A stretch of DNA of 64,000 nt, taken from contig NZ_LMIB01000001.1 of the NCBI RefSeq assembly GCF_001429065.1, positions 1,780,172-1,844,171 of the forward strand, in the 5' to 3' direction. The position numbers and the translations under genes are program-made. The DNA is from Sphingomonas sp. Root710 (GTDB taxonomy: Bacteria > Pseudomonadota > Alphaproteobacteria > Sphingomonadales > Sphingomonadaceae). Shown here in pieces: positions 53,941-63,585 of this stretch. The stretch's first letter is position 1. Each line of letters starts with the position of its first letter. The notes below the pieces were generated by a model. The model saw only the letters and a list, made by a program, of their open reading frames with translations, made no database searches and was not told the DNA's origin.

Positions 53941-55137
53941 ATGAACAACGCAAGCGAGCATCGAGATGCGGGAGTGAAGCTTGGCATTCTATTAACCTGT
54001 GCAACGACGATGATCATTGCGACCGTTTGCGCGGCGCTTCCGGTACTTCCGGCCGTTATTCTGGCTTTTCCTAACGAACCCCATATTGCCGAGCTCGCCC
54101 CGCTGATCGCCGTGCTGCCATTCCTTACATCAGCGCTTTCCAGCGTTGCCACAGGCGTGCTGGGTGAGAGACTTGACCGTCGAAAACTTTTGGTACCCGG
54201 CGCTGCGGTTTTCGCGGCCAGTGCCGTTATGCCGATCTGGGTCGAATCTTTCACACTCATATTGGTTTCGCGTGCTGTGGTCGGCTTGGCTGTTGGAGCA
54301 ATGATGACGTCAGCCGTCGCATTGACCGGTGATTATTATTCCGGCCATGCACGGCAAAAGTGGCTCAGCGCTCAGGGTGCCGCTGTGGCCGTCGCCGGCA
54401 TGTTTGTATCGATTGTGAGCGGTGCGCTCGGTGAACTAAATTGGCGATATGCTTTCCTACCTTTGTTTGTTGGCATACCTCTCTTTTTGGGGCTGATAAC
54501 TGCTCGTGCGCCGATCGCACGGAGTGGGCACGTTGACGCGTTAACCGCTACGCCGTCGGCGGGAGCAGTTCCACGGGCAGCGTGGTTTTTTATCTTCGGC
54601 TTGGCTGTCGCGGGCAATGCGCTTATTATGCCCCCGTCATTTGAACTGGGCGCGCTGCTCCAAGAGAAGGCCGTCGGCAGTTCCTTGCTTACGGGGTTAG
54701 CCTTGGCTACCGTATCGGCGACTAGTGCCCTGGCGGCATTCAGCGTCGCCAGACTGCAGCGCCTGACCCCATCAACAAAAATAGTTCTTGCTTTTGGGGC
54801 CGCAGGCATAGGGACAATAGTAATTGCCCAAGCGTCGCTGCTGACAACGTTATTCATAGGCGCAGCGTTGGTAGGTATAGGCCAGGGCTTGTTGGGGCCG
54901 ACGCTCTCGATCTGGCTTTTAGAGGAAACGCCAGACCGAATGCGCGGTCGCGCTGTCGGTGTCTATACGACGCTAACACTGATCACATTCTTTGCTGCCC
55001 CGCTGATCGCGCGCTCGGCGGCAATAAGCTTGCAGAGTAGTTCTGCGGCAATGAGATCGTATGCAGCGCTGGACCTAATAATAATGCTTATTTTTGCAGC
55101 TGGGCGTAGGAGCGCATACTCGCGCAAAGCACCCTAA
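53941..55137 (+). CDS. MFS transporter
   Basis: A 398-residue major-facilitator protein with about 12 hydrophobic segments. Loop 2-3 motif GVLGERLDRRKLLVPGA (about 70-85) is the MFS signature with GxLxDRxxRRxx pattern. It probably imports or exports a substrate or intermediate of the nearby catabolic genes. An upstream GTG at 53935 is possible; the ATG has AGGTG close by. Translated 90 nt after the FAH-type gene in the same direction. Confidence 0.85.
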   Translation: MNNASEHRDAGVKLGILLTCATTMIIATVCAALPVLPAVILAFPNEPHIAELAPLIAVLPFLTSALSSVATGVLGERLDRRKLLVPGAAVFAASAVMPIWVESFTLILVSRAVVGLAVGAMMTSAVALTGDYYSGHARQKWLSAQGAAVAVAGMFVSIVSGALGELNWRYAFLPLFVGIPLFLGLITARAPIARSGHVDALTATPSAGAVPRAAWFFIFGLAVAGNALIMPPSFELGALLQEKAVGSSLLTGLALATVSATSALAAFSVARLQRLTPSTKIVLAFGAAGIGTIVIAQASLLTTLFIGAALVGIGQGLLGPTLSIWLLEETPDRMRGRAVGVYTTLTLITFFAAPLIARSAAISLQSSSAAMRSYAALDLIIMLIFAAGRRSAYSRKAP

Positions 55138-55390
55138 CAAAGGCCGAAGTCGTCGACACCCCAAGGCCATCAAGAGTTGCTTGGCGCCCCTCCGCGTTGG
55201 TATCGAGGGCGCTTCCCCCTGACATACTGGGTCTCTCTGCTTAAGTTATTATACTGCACCGTACATGAAATTGCTGATATTCCAAATTCGCAGCATCGCC
55301 GGACGGGACCTGTACAGCTATACGAGACTTGCGCGCGGGCCGATAGCAGGTGACCCGCTATTCATAACACGCATGGAGCCATAGTTCGCT

Positions 55391-56041
55391 TCACGCGTGA
55401 TCCGTACCAAGCAACATAGCTGGAAACGTTGATTGGAAGCTTTCCCTCCCGCGCAATTTCGCGAGCCAGGCATTGAGCCTAGGTCGATCCATCACCAAGG
55501 CGCGCCCCCCTCTCGCACGGGCGATGTAATCGACCGCCGCACCACAATAAAGGTCAGCGAAACTCAAGGCGTTGCCCGCTAGGTAGCCGGACACGAGAGC
55601 CTCTTCGAGAACATCGAGGTGGATGGCTGTTGGCGCCACGGCCGCCTCGGCTGCAGCTTCATCCGGAGTCATGTCGAAAAGAGGGGCGAGTACTGAATTG
55701 AAGTAAAGCTGCATGCAGCCCACAGGATGTAAATAGTTCTGTGCGACGCCTACAAATTGCCACATCCGCGCACGCTCGACTCGATCTTGGGTCTCTAGAG
55801 AAGGTCCCAATCCGATGGCATTCGCATAAGCCATCAGCGCGGGCGTCTCGTAAAGCCGGAGACTTCCATGCTCGAGCGCCGGCATCTTCTGAAACGGATT
55901 GATGCGTGTATATTCGGGAGACTGCAATTGCTCTCCCATGATCTCCTGCAGCTCGACGGCTAGGTGTTTCTCATGAAACGCAAGGCGGGCGGAGCGAACA
56001 TGAGTGCTGACAGCGAATCCATAAAGCTTGATAACGCTCAT
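55391..56041 (-). CDS. Glutathione S-transferase
   Basis: A 216-residue soluble GST. The N-terminal thioredoxin-like domain has LYGFAVSTHVRSARLAFHEK, with the catalytic position S/T near residue 12, NPFQKMPALEHG and the glutathione-binding YETPALMAY (ExxAI-type) at about 63-71. The helical C-terminal domain contains SFADLYCGAAVDY. In sphingomonad catabolic islands GSTs serve in ring isomerisation or in detoxifying reactive products. Confidence 0.87.
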   Translation of the reverse strand: MSVIKLYGFAVSTHVRSARLAFHEKHLAVELQEIMGEQLQSPEYTRINPFQKMPALEHGSLRLYETPALMAYANAIGLGPSLETQDRVERARMWQFVGVAQNYLHPVGCMQLYFNSVLAPLFDMTPDEAAAEAAVAPTAIHLDVLEEALVSGYLAGNALSFADLYCGAAVDYIARARGGRALVMDRPRLNAWLAKLRGRESFQSTFPAMLLGTDHA

Positions 56042-56250
56042 TGGTTCCTCTCCTGATTTGGAAAACGGAGAAATGATGGCTTATCTAAGATAAATCATCC
56101 TCATCGAACCGCATTGCTCTCCGGCTAATTTACCGAAATAATCGGTGGGCGTTTTCTCTCACTCACAGCAAAAGGATGATTGTGAGCGAATTTTTCTCAA
56201 CCGTGCGCGACAGAACAACCTGCGTGCAAAGAATACTTTTCTGGCGCGCT

Positions 56251-57474
56251 CTAAAGCCCCAGGATCATTTTTGCGATGATGTTGCGCTGTATCTCATTAC
56301 TGCCGGCATAGATCGAGTATTTGCGGTGATTGAAGTAAGTAGGTGATATTGCAGCAGCATAATTCGGGCCAGCGCGGAACGCGCGAGTGCCGGGGCGGAG
56401 CATTTCCCAAGTGTCGCGCACAAAAGGCTGAGCGTAGACGCCGACGGCTTCGACAGCCAATTCGGTTACCGCCTGAACGAGCTCACTGCCGATCACCTTG
56501 AGCGCCGACGACACCGCCCCCAATGGTTGACCCTTGGCACCCACAGCGAAAGTCCGCAGTTCGAAAGCACTGAGCGCCTCCATTCTAATTTCCAGGTCGC
56601 AGAACTTTCTCCAGAAATCAGGATCTTCAATTAGCGCCTGACCGTCATCGGCACGCTCGACGCTGGCGATCCGTCGCAACTTCGACAGACGCGCCTTTAC
56701 CAGAGGGGCGAGAGCTCCTCCTCGCTCAAACTGAAGGAGATGCTTCGCACAGGTCCAACCGTCACCTTCTGCGCCGACGCGATTGGAGACCGGGACCCGG
56801 ACATTGTCGAAGAAAGTCTGGTTGACCTCCTGCTGGCCTTCCGCTGGCCCATCCAGCGTTGCGATCGGCGCGACGGTGATGCCTGGCGTTTTCATATCGA
56901 TCAGCAAAAAGGAGATGCCGTTCTGGCGACGGCCTTCATTCGACGTTCGGGCCAGACAGAACATCCAATCGGCCCATTGCGCGTGCGTCGTCCACATCTT
57001 GGACCCGTTCAGCACATAATCGTCGCCGTCGCGCTCAGCTTTAAGCGATAGTGATGCCAGATCCGATCCAGCATTCGGCTCAGAGTAACCCTGACACCAC
57101 CAAACGTCGCTATTGAGTATTTTCGGTAAATGCTGCGCCTTTTGCTCCGGCGTGCCGAACGCCATCAACACGGGTCCGCACATCTTGACGCCCATGTTGT
57201 TTGCATCAGGCGCGTCAGCGATAGCCATTTCCATGTCGAAAATGTATCGTTGGGTCAGATCCCAGCCCGGTCCGCCATACTCAACAGGCCACCCGGGCGC
57301 GATCCAACCTTTCCGCCCCAAGCGCTTGAACCATCGAACCTGCTCGGCCTTATCGAGATAATGGTTCTTCGACTGTGCCATCATCGCGCGCATGTGTTCG
57401 TCCAGATTCTCGGCAATAAAAGCGCGAACTTCCTGGCGGAAGGCTTCATGTTCAAGAGCAAAATTGAGGGTCAT
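56251..57474 (-). CDS. Acyl-CoA dehydrogenase family protein
   Basis: A 407-residue FAD acyl-CoA dehydrogenase with N-terminal GWIAPGWPVEYGGPGWDLTQ, FAD motif CQGYSEPNAGSDLAS, and C-terminal YAGSNEIQRNIIAKMILGL. It resembles subunits of heteromeric ACADs of sterol and terpene side-chain degradation, in which the large and small subunits are separate genes. The divergent small-type gene at 49321 is a possible partner. Confidence 0.87.
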   Translation of the reverse strand: MTLNFALEHEAFRQEVRAFIAENLDEHMRAMMAQSKNHYLDKAEQVRWFKRLGRKGWIAPGWPVEYGGPGWDLTQRYIFDMEMAIADAPDANNMGVKMCGPVLMAFGTPEQKAQHLPKILNSDVWWCQGYSEPNAGSDLASLSLKAERDGDDYVLNGSKMWTTHAQWADWMFCLARTSNEGRRQNGISFLLIDMKTPGITVAPIATLDGPAEGQQEVNQTFFDNVRVPVSNRVGAEGDGWTCAKHLLQFERGGALAPLVKARLSKLRRIASVERADDGQALIEDPDFWRKFCDLEIRMEALSAFELRTFAVGAKGQPLGAVSSALKVIGSELVQAVTELAVEAVGVYAQPFVRDTWEMLRPGTRAFRAGPNYAAAISPTYFNHRKYSIYAGSNEIQRNIIAKMILGL

Positions 57475-57512
57475 CGCGTATTATCATCCCATTCCGTCAG
57501 CGGTGCGCATCC

Positions 57513-58604
57513 TTAACGCGCTCCAGCCCGCTCGGCGAATTTCCACGCAAGATTGGCAAGAGTTGGTAACTGCGCCTGTGCCGCAGCATGGGCTTGCGGG
57601 CTGTTGGCATTGCCGTCGCGCACGCGGCCGAGGATACCCTGCACGATGCAAACATTCCGAAAGCTGCAATAAGCGAAATACCAGTCTAGGTCGGGAAGGC
57701 CGCTGCGTCCAGTGAGCCGGCAATATTCTTCGACATATTCCTCGACAGTCGGAATGCCGTGCGTGGTCAAGTCTGGAATGGCGGTGATAATTCCGGCATG
57801 CCAATTGAAAAGAAGGTAGGCGAAATCAGCCAGCGGATTGCCAATCGTACTGAGTTCCCAGTCCAGCACGGCCGCAACCCGCGACTGGGTTGGATGGAAC
57901 ACCATGTTGTCGAGCCGGTAGTCGCCGTGAACGATACTTGACCTGTCATCATCAGGTACGGTCGCGGGCAACCAGTCAATAAGCCTGTCGATTTCCTCGA
58001 CACGCGGGGCTCCAGAGGCCTCATACTGCTTAGTCCAACGCGCGATCTGGCGAGCGAAATAGTTGCCCGGCCTGCCAAAATCCGCCAGCCCGATCGCTGC
58101 GTGGTCGATATTATGGAGATCGGCCAATGTCTTGACCTGCGCCATGTAGATGGCTCGGCGTTCCACGGGTGCGTTTTGTGGCAGGCTTTGATCCCAAAGA
58201 ACGCGCCCCTCAACCATCTCCATGACATAGAACCACGTGCCAATTACTGCGTCATCAGTGCAAAGTCCATATGACTTTGCGACGGGGAAGCCGGTCGGAT
58301 AAAGTGCCGTGATGACCCTATACTCCCGGTCGACGGCGTGGGCGGAGGGAAGGAGCTTGCCGGGTGGCTTGCGCCGCATGACATATTTCTTGGCCGGCGT
58401 GACCAACTGATATGTCGGGTTGGACTGACCGCCCTTGAATTGCCGTACCTCAAGGGGCCCGTGATACCCTTCAACATTGGACTGCATCCATGAGGCCAGC
58501 CGCGCTTCCTCGAACTTGTGGGTGTCAGCGACTGTTTTCGTTCCCGAGTTGAGCGCTTCATGTTGTTGGCCGGCGGCCATGGCATCTTCATTCTGTTCAG
58601 TCAT
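57513..58604 (-). CDS. Aminoglycoside-phosphotransferase-like kinase (ACAD10-type)
   Basis: A 363-residue protein with the APH/choline-kinase fold. The Brenner motif SIVHGDYRLDNMVFHP holds the catalytic aspartate, and VLDWELSTIGNPLADFAY holds the metal-binding aspartate. The N-terminal YHGPLEVRQFKGGQSNPTYQ is the nucleotide-binding region. Homologues fused or adjacent to acyl-CoA dehydrogenases phosphorylate 4- or 5-hydroxyacyl-CoAs, allowing elimination of the hydroxyl. It lies 38 nt upstream of the acyl-CoA dehydrogenase gene at 56251. Start at 58604 (MTEQNED) is preferred over a longer frame. Confidence 0.83.
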   Translation of the reverse strand: MTEQNEDAMAAGQQHEALNSGTKTVADTHKFEEARLASWMQSNVEGYHGPLEVRQFKGGQSNPTYQLVTPAKKYVMRRKPPGKLLPSAHAVDREYRVITALYPTGFPVAKSYGLCTDDAVIGTWFYVMEMVEGRVLWDQSLPQNAPVERRAIYMAQVKTLADLHNIDHAAIGLADFGRPGNYFARQIARWTKQYEASGAPRVEEIDRLIDWLPATVPDDDRSSIVHGDYRLDNMVFHPTQSRVAAVLDWELSTIGNPLADFAYLLFNWHAGIITAIPDLTTHGIPTVEEYVEEYCRLTGRSGLPDLDWYFAYCSFRNVCIVQGILGRVRDGNANSPQAHAAAQAQLPTLANLAWKFAERAGAR

Positions 58605-58749
58605 GTTTGACAGTCCATGTCGAGTAAACTGGAAGGAAGTAGAGAGCAGTGCACTAAACACCTAAGCTCGCTATTCTTGGTTCCATGTGATCAATACCAA
58701 AAAAGATCTAATCAATGCAGCATTTATCCGTTGTACGATGTATTTGCGA

Positions 58750-59652
58750 TCACTCTGCGCTGAGCTCTGGGTAAAGCGGAGACGAAGCCTTCATAAATCG
58801 GAACAAATGGCGCATTCGCACAACAGGCACACCTTTTCCGTCTAGCGCAACTGCGTCCCACCACAACAACTCCGTCTTTGGGCTATCGCCTACTCCAACG
58901 ACGTTTCCTTCAATCGTATATGGACGGTCGAGGAAGACTGGGCCATTCTCGAATGCAATTTCGAATGCTCCGAATATGGACAGCGCATCTCCGATATGTG
59001 GTGATACGGTGTCTTTCGGAACAACCGTATCGTCGTCATTTATCAAAAAGGTCATCATCAAAGAGGTATTGTTCATCGAGGCGATCGGATCGCCCCAGGG
59101 CGACCGACCGGAATACCAACCCATTTGATCAGCCAGTTCGCCAACTTCAAGTTGTCGTTCCTGCCGGGCGCGGGGAATGATTAGCTGGCGACTAGCAAAC
59201 GGCTGCCCTACCTTCAGGCCCTTGAGCATGCGAAGCTGACCGTCATCGCAAGTTTTTAAATCGCGCGTGCGCAGTGCCGATCGAGAATGATCCCCAAGCG
59301 AAGCTGTACCGGAACTGACGACGATACTTGGATCATCCGCCCTCTCCTCTCGTATATTCACTTGAGCACCGTCGTGAGACGGCCTTTCGACGACGCCTCG
59401 CGCCTGCTCACCCGACACCACGACATTCAGGAAATAGAGCGACAACGCGCCTTTCTCTAGCCAGCAGTTGCCATAGACCTCGGTCAGCGGCGGCACGAAC
59501 AGATCCAGATGGACATTGGCTCCGACCGCAGGCCCTCGGAAACCGAGTTTTTGGGCCTCCACCGGATCATGGATGCTTGATTGTGCTTGATTTTTAAGAA
59601 TTTGGGGGGGACCGACCACCACGGCGGTTTCGTTTTCGGCAACCATGATCAT
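58750..59652 (-). CDS. Putative hotdog-fold (MaoC-like) protein
   Basis: A 300-residue soluble protein. The N-terminal half has IHDPVEAQKLGFRGPAVGAN, and LYFLNVVVSGEQARGVVE, a pattern seen in MaoC-like and related hotdog-fold dehydratases (with a HxxxxA...GxxG turn). The second half (from about 140) has no clear match. It may be a two-hotdog hydratase that adds water to an enoyl-CoA of the pathway, but without the canonical catalytic dyad that is uncertain. An alternative start is 59646. Confidence 0.5.
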   Translation of the reverse strand: MIMVAENETAVVVGPPQILKNQAQSSIHDPVEAQKLGFRGPAVGANVHLDLFVPPLTEVYGNCWLEKGALSLYFLNVVVSGEQARGVVERPSHDGAQVNIREERADDPSIVVSSGTASLGDHSRSALRTRDLKTCDDGQLRMLKGLKVGQPFASRQLIIPRARQERQLEVGELADQMGWYSGRSPWGDPIASMNNTSLMMTFLINDDDTVVPKDTVSPHIGDALSIFGAFEIAFENGPVFLDRPYTIEGNVVGVGDSPKTELLWWDAVALDGKGVPVVRMRHLFRFMKASSPLYPELSAE

Positions 59653-59862
59653 GTTTCTCCCTAATCTGCCAATTCTAGCCTTCCCTCATTTTTCAGTATT
59701 AAAACGAATAGAATATTTATTACACTTCGTCAGGGCCGACTGCATTCCGCGCAACGGTACACCCCTTCGAAAATGGACATCGACGTTTCGGCCCATCTTT
59801 GTGCGTGGGCGAAGGCGATCGCTAAACAGCCGACGTCGTGACCGTAACGCATCCGGCCAAAC

Positions 59863-60834
59863 TCAAATAAGGCCTGCCAACCGACCGCGGATCAGCTCGT
59901 CAGCCTCGCTCATAATACGATCAATCAGCTCCTCGCATGTCGGAATGTCATGGATGAGCCCGGCAACCATGCCGCACGACCATGCGCCTGCATCCATTTC
60001 GCCACCTTGCAAGATTCGCGGGTAGACACCGGCAACTTCATCGATGACATCTTCGAAGGTGATTTCCGCGCCGCGTTGCCGCTCTGTTTCGAGAACCCGT
60101 TCAACCGCCGCATTTATGAGAACGCGTTCGGTGTTGCGCAGCGGTCTCATGATCAGCCGTGTGTCGCGCTCGTCAGCGGCCAGGAGCGCGGCCTTGACGT
60201 TATCGTGGACAGGTGCCTCCTTGGTCGCAATGAACCGCGTCCCCATGTTCATTCCATCCGCGCCAAGGGCCAGCGCCGCAACGAGAGACCGTGCATCGGC
60301 CATGCCGCCAGATGCCAGTATCGGGATCTTCAATTCCTCAGAGGCGCGCGGCAGCAGGATCATGTTTGGTATGTCGTCTTCGCCGGGATGGCCGCCGCAC
60401 TCGAAACCATCGATCGATACCGCGTCGCAGCCGATCGCTTCCGCTTTCAGCGCGTGCCGTACCGAAGTACATTTGTGCACGACCTTGACGCTCGCTTCCT
60501 TCAGCGCGGGGAGATAAGCCTGCGGGTTGTTTCCAGCCGTCTCGACGACCTTCACACCGGAGTCGATAATGACCCGGACATAGCCGGGGTAATCCGGAGG
60601 CGTGACTGACGGCAAGAACGTCAGATTTACGCCAAAGGGTTTGTCAGTGAGCTCTTTGCATCGCGCAATCTCCCGAGCAAGATCGGCGGGTGTGCGCTGC
60701 GTCAATCCGGTGATGATACCAAGTCCGCCGGCATTGGACACTGCCGAGGCCATCTCGGCGTATCCAACATGGTGCATGCCACCTTGTACGATCGGGTGCC
60801 GGATGGCCAGAAGTTCGGTAATGCGTGTTTTCAC
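59863..60834 (-). CDS. Nitronate monooxygenase/2-nitropropane dioxygenase-like flavoprotein
   Basis: A 323-residue FMN protein of the NPD family, beginning ITELLAIRHPIVQGGMHHVG (residues 4-23), with GFECGGHPGEDD and ALGADGMNMGTRF, the phosphate-binding loop. Members include nitronate monooxygenases, enoyl reductase FabK and the steroid-ring hydroxylation enzyme IpdC, so function is open. The start is GTG at 60834 with a GGAGA box 6 nt upstream; the longer frame from 60858 lacks a good ribosome site. About 60 nt downstream of the FAD monooxygenase gene. Confidence 0.82.
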   Translation of the reverse strand: MKTRITELLAIRHPIVQGGMHHVGYAEMASAVSNAGGLGIITGLTQRTPADLAREIARCKELTDKPFGVNLTFLPSVTPPDYPGYVRVIIDSGVKVVETAGNNPQAYLPALKEASVKVVHKCTSVRHALKAEAIGCDAVSIDGFECGGHPGEDDIPNMILLPRASEELKIPILASGGMADARSLVAALALGADGMNMGTRFIATKEAPVHDNVKAALLAADERDTRLIMRPLRNTERVLINAAVERVLETERQRGAEITFEDVIDEVAGVYPRILQGGEMDAGAWSCGMVAGLIHDIPTCEELIDRIMSEADELIRGRLAGLI

Positions 60835-60897
60835 GAAATCTCTCCATATAACTGCCACCCTGCGACCTCATCAAAGAGATAGGGCAAAGTCGGTCCG

Positions 60898-62517
60898 TCA
60901 ACATGTTCTGCCGGTAACGCATTGGAGTACGGATATTCCCGGCCAATGATCACCGCGCCAGGCGATATGCTGGTCAGGGCGAACAAGAACCAGAGGACGT
61001 TCGTATAATTTTGCGACACGATCATCATGCAGCATTACTATTTTCAGTGGCAGATTCAGCGCTTCGGCATCGGCAAGCGCGCGTTGAACATCACCCGCAT
61101 GTGCGTCATCAAAGACGAGCAGAGAGAATTCCTCACCAAAGGTGTCGTAGAGCGAACAGCCGTTTTCTAGCCATGCGTGGGGAGCACGGGCGCCGGGACG
61201 AGACGTCGGATGATACTCGTGCATCGACGATGCTGGCTTTTCACATTGTTCGGACACGATAATCGGAGATCCGGAATAGCTGTATCCGAGCATGACTCCC
61301 AGACTTTGAAACTCCTGGAGCCGGCCTGCCGCCAATTTCTTCCCTAGATCAGCTCGCAACGCCTCGCCTCGCGCCGTATCGGCTTCGATCTCCGCTGGCA
61401 GTTCGCTGTGAAGTGCCATGGTGGCGTGATTGGATACCGCCGCATCTATCACAAATTTATGTACTGGGCCACGCTCTTGTTCATATGCTTCGAGTAGCGC
61501 ACTTCCGCCCCAGCCTTGGAGCACTGCGGCTAACTTCCAGCCAAGATCCACTGCATCTGACACCCCGAGGTTCATGCCATAGCCGCCAGTAGGGGGATTG
61601 AGATGACAGGCATCTCCCACTATGAACATTCGGCCCTTGCGATATTTGTCTGCAATGAACTGACTGGCCACCCACTCATCTGCGCTGAGCACCTCGAACT
61701 GCAGGTCAATTCCGGTTGATCGCCGGATCAGGTCAGTGGCGCTCGCTTGGTCCAGCACATCTATTTCGTCCGCCTTACCGGGGATGAAGTACCACAAGTC
61801 ATCCCGATCCATCGGGCCGATTGTTCCCGGAATATCAGGATTGGTTTGCCAATACATGATGCCCGGCCCATGCCCGTGAGCGTCAGCCAGTCCAGGTGCA
61901 CGGAACACGATATTATAGGCGTGCGCCAAGCCGTATTGGCCTTCCATCTTCGCACCGATAATGTCCCTGACCAACGAGCGCGCTCCATCGGCGCCTACCA
62001 GATATTCGCTTTCGACGTCGAATTCCTGGCCGTTGGCAATGTCACGGACGCGACTGATCACCACTTGATCGCGCTGTTCAGCCGAAATTAGCTCATTCTT
62101 GAAGCAAACACGCACATTCGGGAATGATATCAAATGATCTCGCATGATCTGCTCGACCAGATATTGGGGGATCCACTGGGAGTGCTCTGCGTAAAGTTCA
62201 TTTCTATCAGGAGCGCAATTAAACGCATTTTCGATCTTGGATAGCGGATATCCTCCAAGACGAGTGACAAAATGTATGTCGGAAGGATAATCAATACCCA
62301 GTGGCGAAGCGGAAGCCAGCGCATCGGCGATCCCCCACCTTCGAAAATGCTCTCGCGTTCGCGTGTGGGTTGTCTTGGCGCGAGGCGCGTATCCCACGCG
62401 GTCATTGCGCTCGATCAGGGTACACGCAATTCCCCGGCTGCCCAACTCTATGGCAAGAGCCAGACCCGCAGGTCCGGCTCCGGAGATCAGCACCTGAGTC
62501 GACTGCAGCGTTTCCAC
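60898..62517 (-). CDS. FAD-dependent aromatic monooxygenase (PheA/MhpA-type)
   Basis: A 539-residue flavin monooxygenase. The FAD-binding GAGPAGLALAIELGSRG is at 13-29, the DG motif LVGADGARS lies near 184-192, and the GD motif VGDACHLNPPTGGYGMN near 300-316. It likely hydroxylates an aromatic or enolic substrate using NAD(P)H and oxygen, producing a catechol or a lactone. A catechol product would fit the extradiol dioxygenase at 51821. It is followed by the nitronate monooxygenase-like gene on the same strand. Confidence 0.88.
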   Translation of the reverse strand: METLQSTQVLISGAGPAGLALAIELGSRGIACTLIERNDRVGYAPRAKTTHTRTREHFRRWGIADALASASPLGIDYPSDIHFVTRLGGYPLSKIENAFNCAPDRNELYAEHSQWIPQYLVEQIMRDHLISFPNVRVCFKNELISAEQRDQVVISRVRDIANGQEFDVESEYLVGADGARSLVRDIIGAKMEGQYGLAHAYNIVFRAPGLADAHGHGPGIMYWQTNPDIPGTIGPMDRDDLWYFIPGKADEIDVLDQASATDLIRRSTGIDLQFEVLSADEWVASQFIADKYRKGRMFIVGDACHLNPPTGGYGMNLGVSDAVDLGWKLAAVLQGWGGSALLEAYEQERGPVHKFVIDAAVSNHATMALHSELPAEIEADTARGEALRADLGKKLAAGRLQEFQSLGVMLGYSYSGSPIIVSEQCEKPASSMHEYHPTSRPGARAPHAWLENGCSLYDTFGEEFSLLVFDDAHAGDVQRALADAEALNLPLKIVMLHDDRVAKLYERPLVLVRPDQHIAWRGDHWPGISVLQCVTGRTC

Positions 62518-62553
62518 TTCTTAACCCCTCCCTCTATCTGCAAGTTGCCATCA

Positions 62554-63345
62554 TCAACCTTGCCCGCTTTCGAGAGGTTGTGCGAAAGTCGCGCCCCCAT
62601 CGACCGCGATCGCGATCCCGACTGCGTAGTCACCGGCGCGCGATGCGAGATAGACGGCAGCACCCTGTATATCCTCGTCGCGCCCGATGCGCCCGGCGGG
62701 AATGTGGCGCGCCACCTTATCGGCCTGGTCACGTGCGAAAATGTTCATATTGGACGCGAATGGCCCTGGAGCGATAGCGTTGACGCAGATATTATCCTTG
62801 ATCAACCTCGCCGCCATGCGCTGCGTCAAGTGGATTAGTCCAGCCTTGCTGGCCTGATAAGAATAGGTTTCGAGCGGATTCAGTCGAATGCCATCGACGG
62901 AAGCTATATTTATTACCTTCGCAGGCCAACCTCGGCTGGCGGCTTTCTTCAGCGCGCCGTGAAGCGCCTGGACCAAGAAAAACGGTGACTTCAGATTGAG
63001 ATCGAGTACCTTGTCCCATCCACTCTCAGGAAAAGTATCGAACGGAGCATTCCACGCCGCGCCGGCATTGTTAACGAGGATGTCAAGCGTTGGCTCTCTC
63101 CTCGTGATCGCGGCAGCCAAAGCCTTGCAGCCGTCCACGGTCGATATATCTTGAGGCAAGGAAACGCATTCGCCCGATGCAGAGAGTTCTCGGGCAACGG
63201 CATCACAAATCTCAGCTTTGCGGGATGAAATGTAAACGCGCGCACCGCGCGCAACAAAGCCCGCAGCGATCATTTTCCCAATCCCCGCAGATCCACCGGT
63301 AACTAGTGCAACCCGGCCCTCAAGAGAAAAAAGATCTTTTGTCAT
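62554..63345 (-). CDS. Short-chain dehydrogenase/reductase
   Basis: A 263-residue SDR with cofactor loop TGGSAGIGKMIAAGF (16-30), NNAG, catalytic S...YSYQASKAG (YxxxK) and IAPGPFASNMN. Complete, with the typical C-terminal DGGATF. It lies 36 nt upstream of the FAD monooxygenase gene on the same strand, so a ketone/alcohol interconversion in the same pathway is likely. Confidence 0.88.
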   Translation of the reverse strand: MTKDLFSLEGRVALVTGGSAGIGKMIAAGFVARGARVYISSRKAEICDAVARELSASGECVSLPQDISTVDGCKALAAAITRREPTLDILVNNAGAAWNAPFDTFPESGWDKVLDLNLKSPFFLVQALHGALKKAASRGWPAKVINIASVDGIRLNPLETYSYQASKAGLIHLTQRMAARLIKDNICVNAIAPGPFASNMNIFARDQADKVARHIPAGRIGRDEDIQGAAVYLASRAGDYAVGIAIAVDGGATFAQPLESGQG

Positions 63346-63585
63346 ACCTAGGAATCCCGCTTAGGTGCGCCTGGAACCGTGACGCGAAGTCGTTTTTTGT
63401 GGCGTGGTTCGAACTGCGCCAGCAGTACTAACTTGAACTTATATATATATTTTTACAAGATCAATACTTTATTGATGAATCCCAAGCGTTGCCATTAGCT
63501 CATCAATCCGATTTTAAGCCCTTGTATGGCTTGCCATTGCTCAGTTCTTTGTCCCGCCGGACAAGCCCTTAAGTGCCTGGTCCGA
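63346..63585. other. AT-rich intergenic region
   Basis: 240 nt without a gene between the SDR and the crotonase-fold gene. It has the run TTATATATATATTTTTACAAG near 63439-63459, a plausible promoter element for the minus-strand SDR-monooxygenase genes. Confidence 0.4.

Noticed and set aside
53101-53961. 286-codon frame antisense to the FAH-type hydrolase
   Set aside because: No domain, no ribosome site, exactly opposite a well-supported gene.
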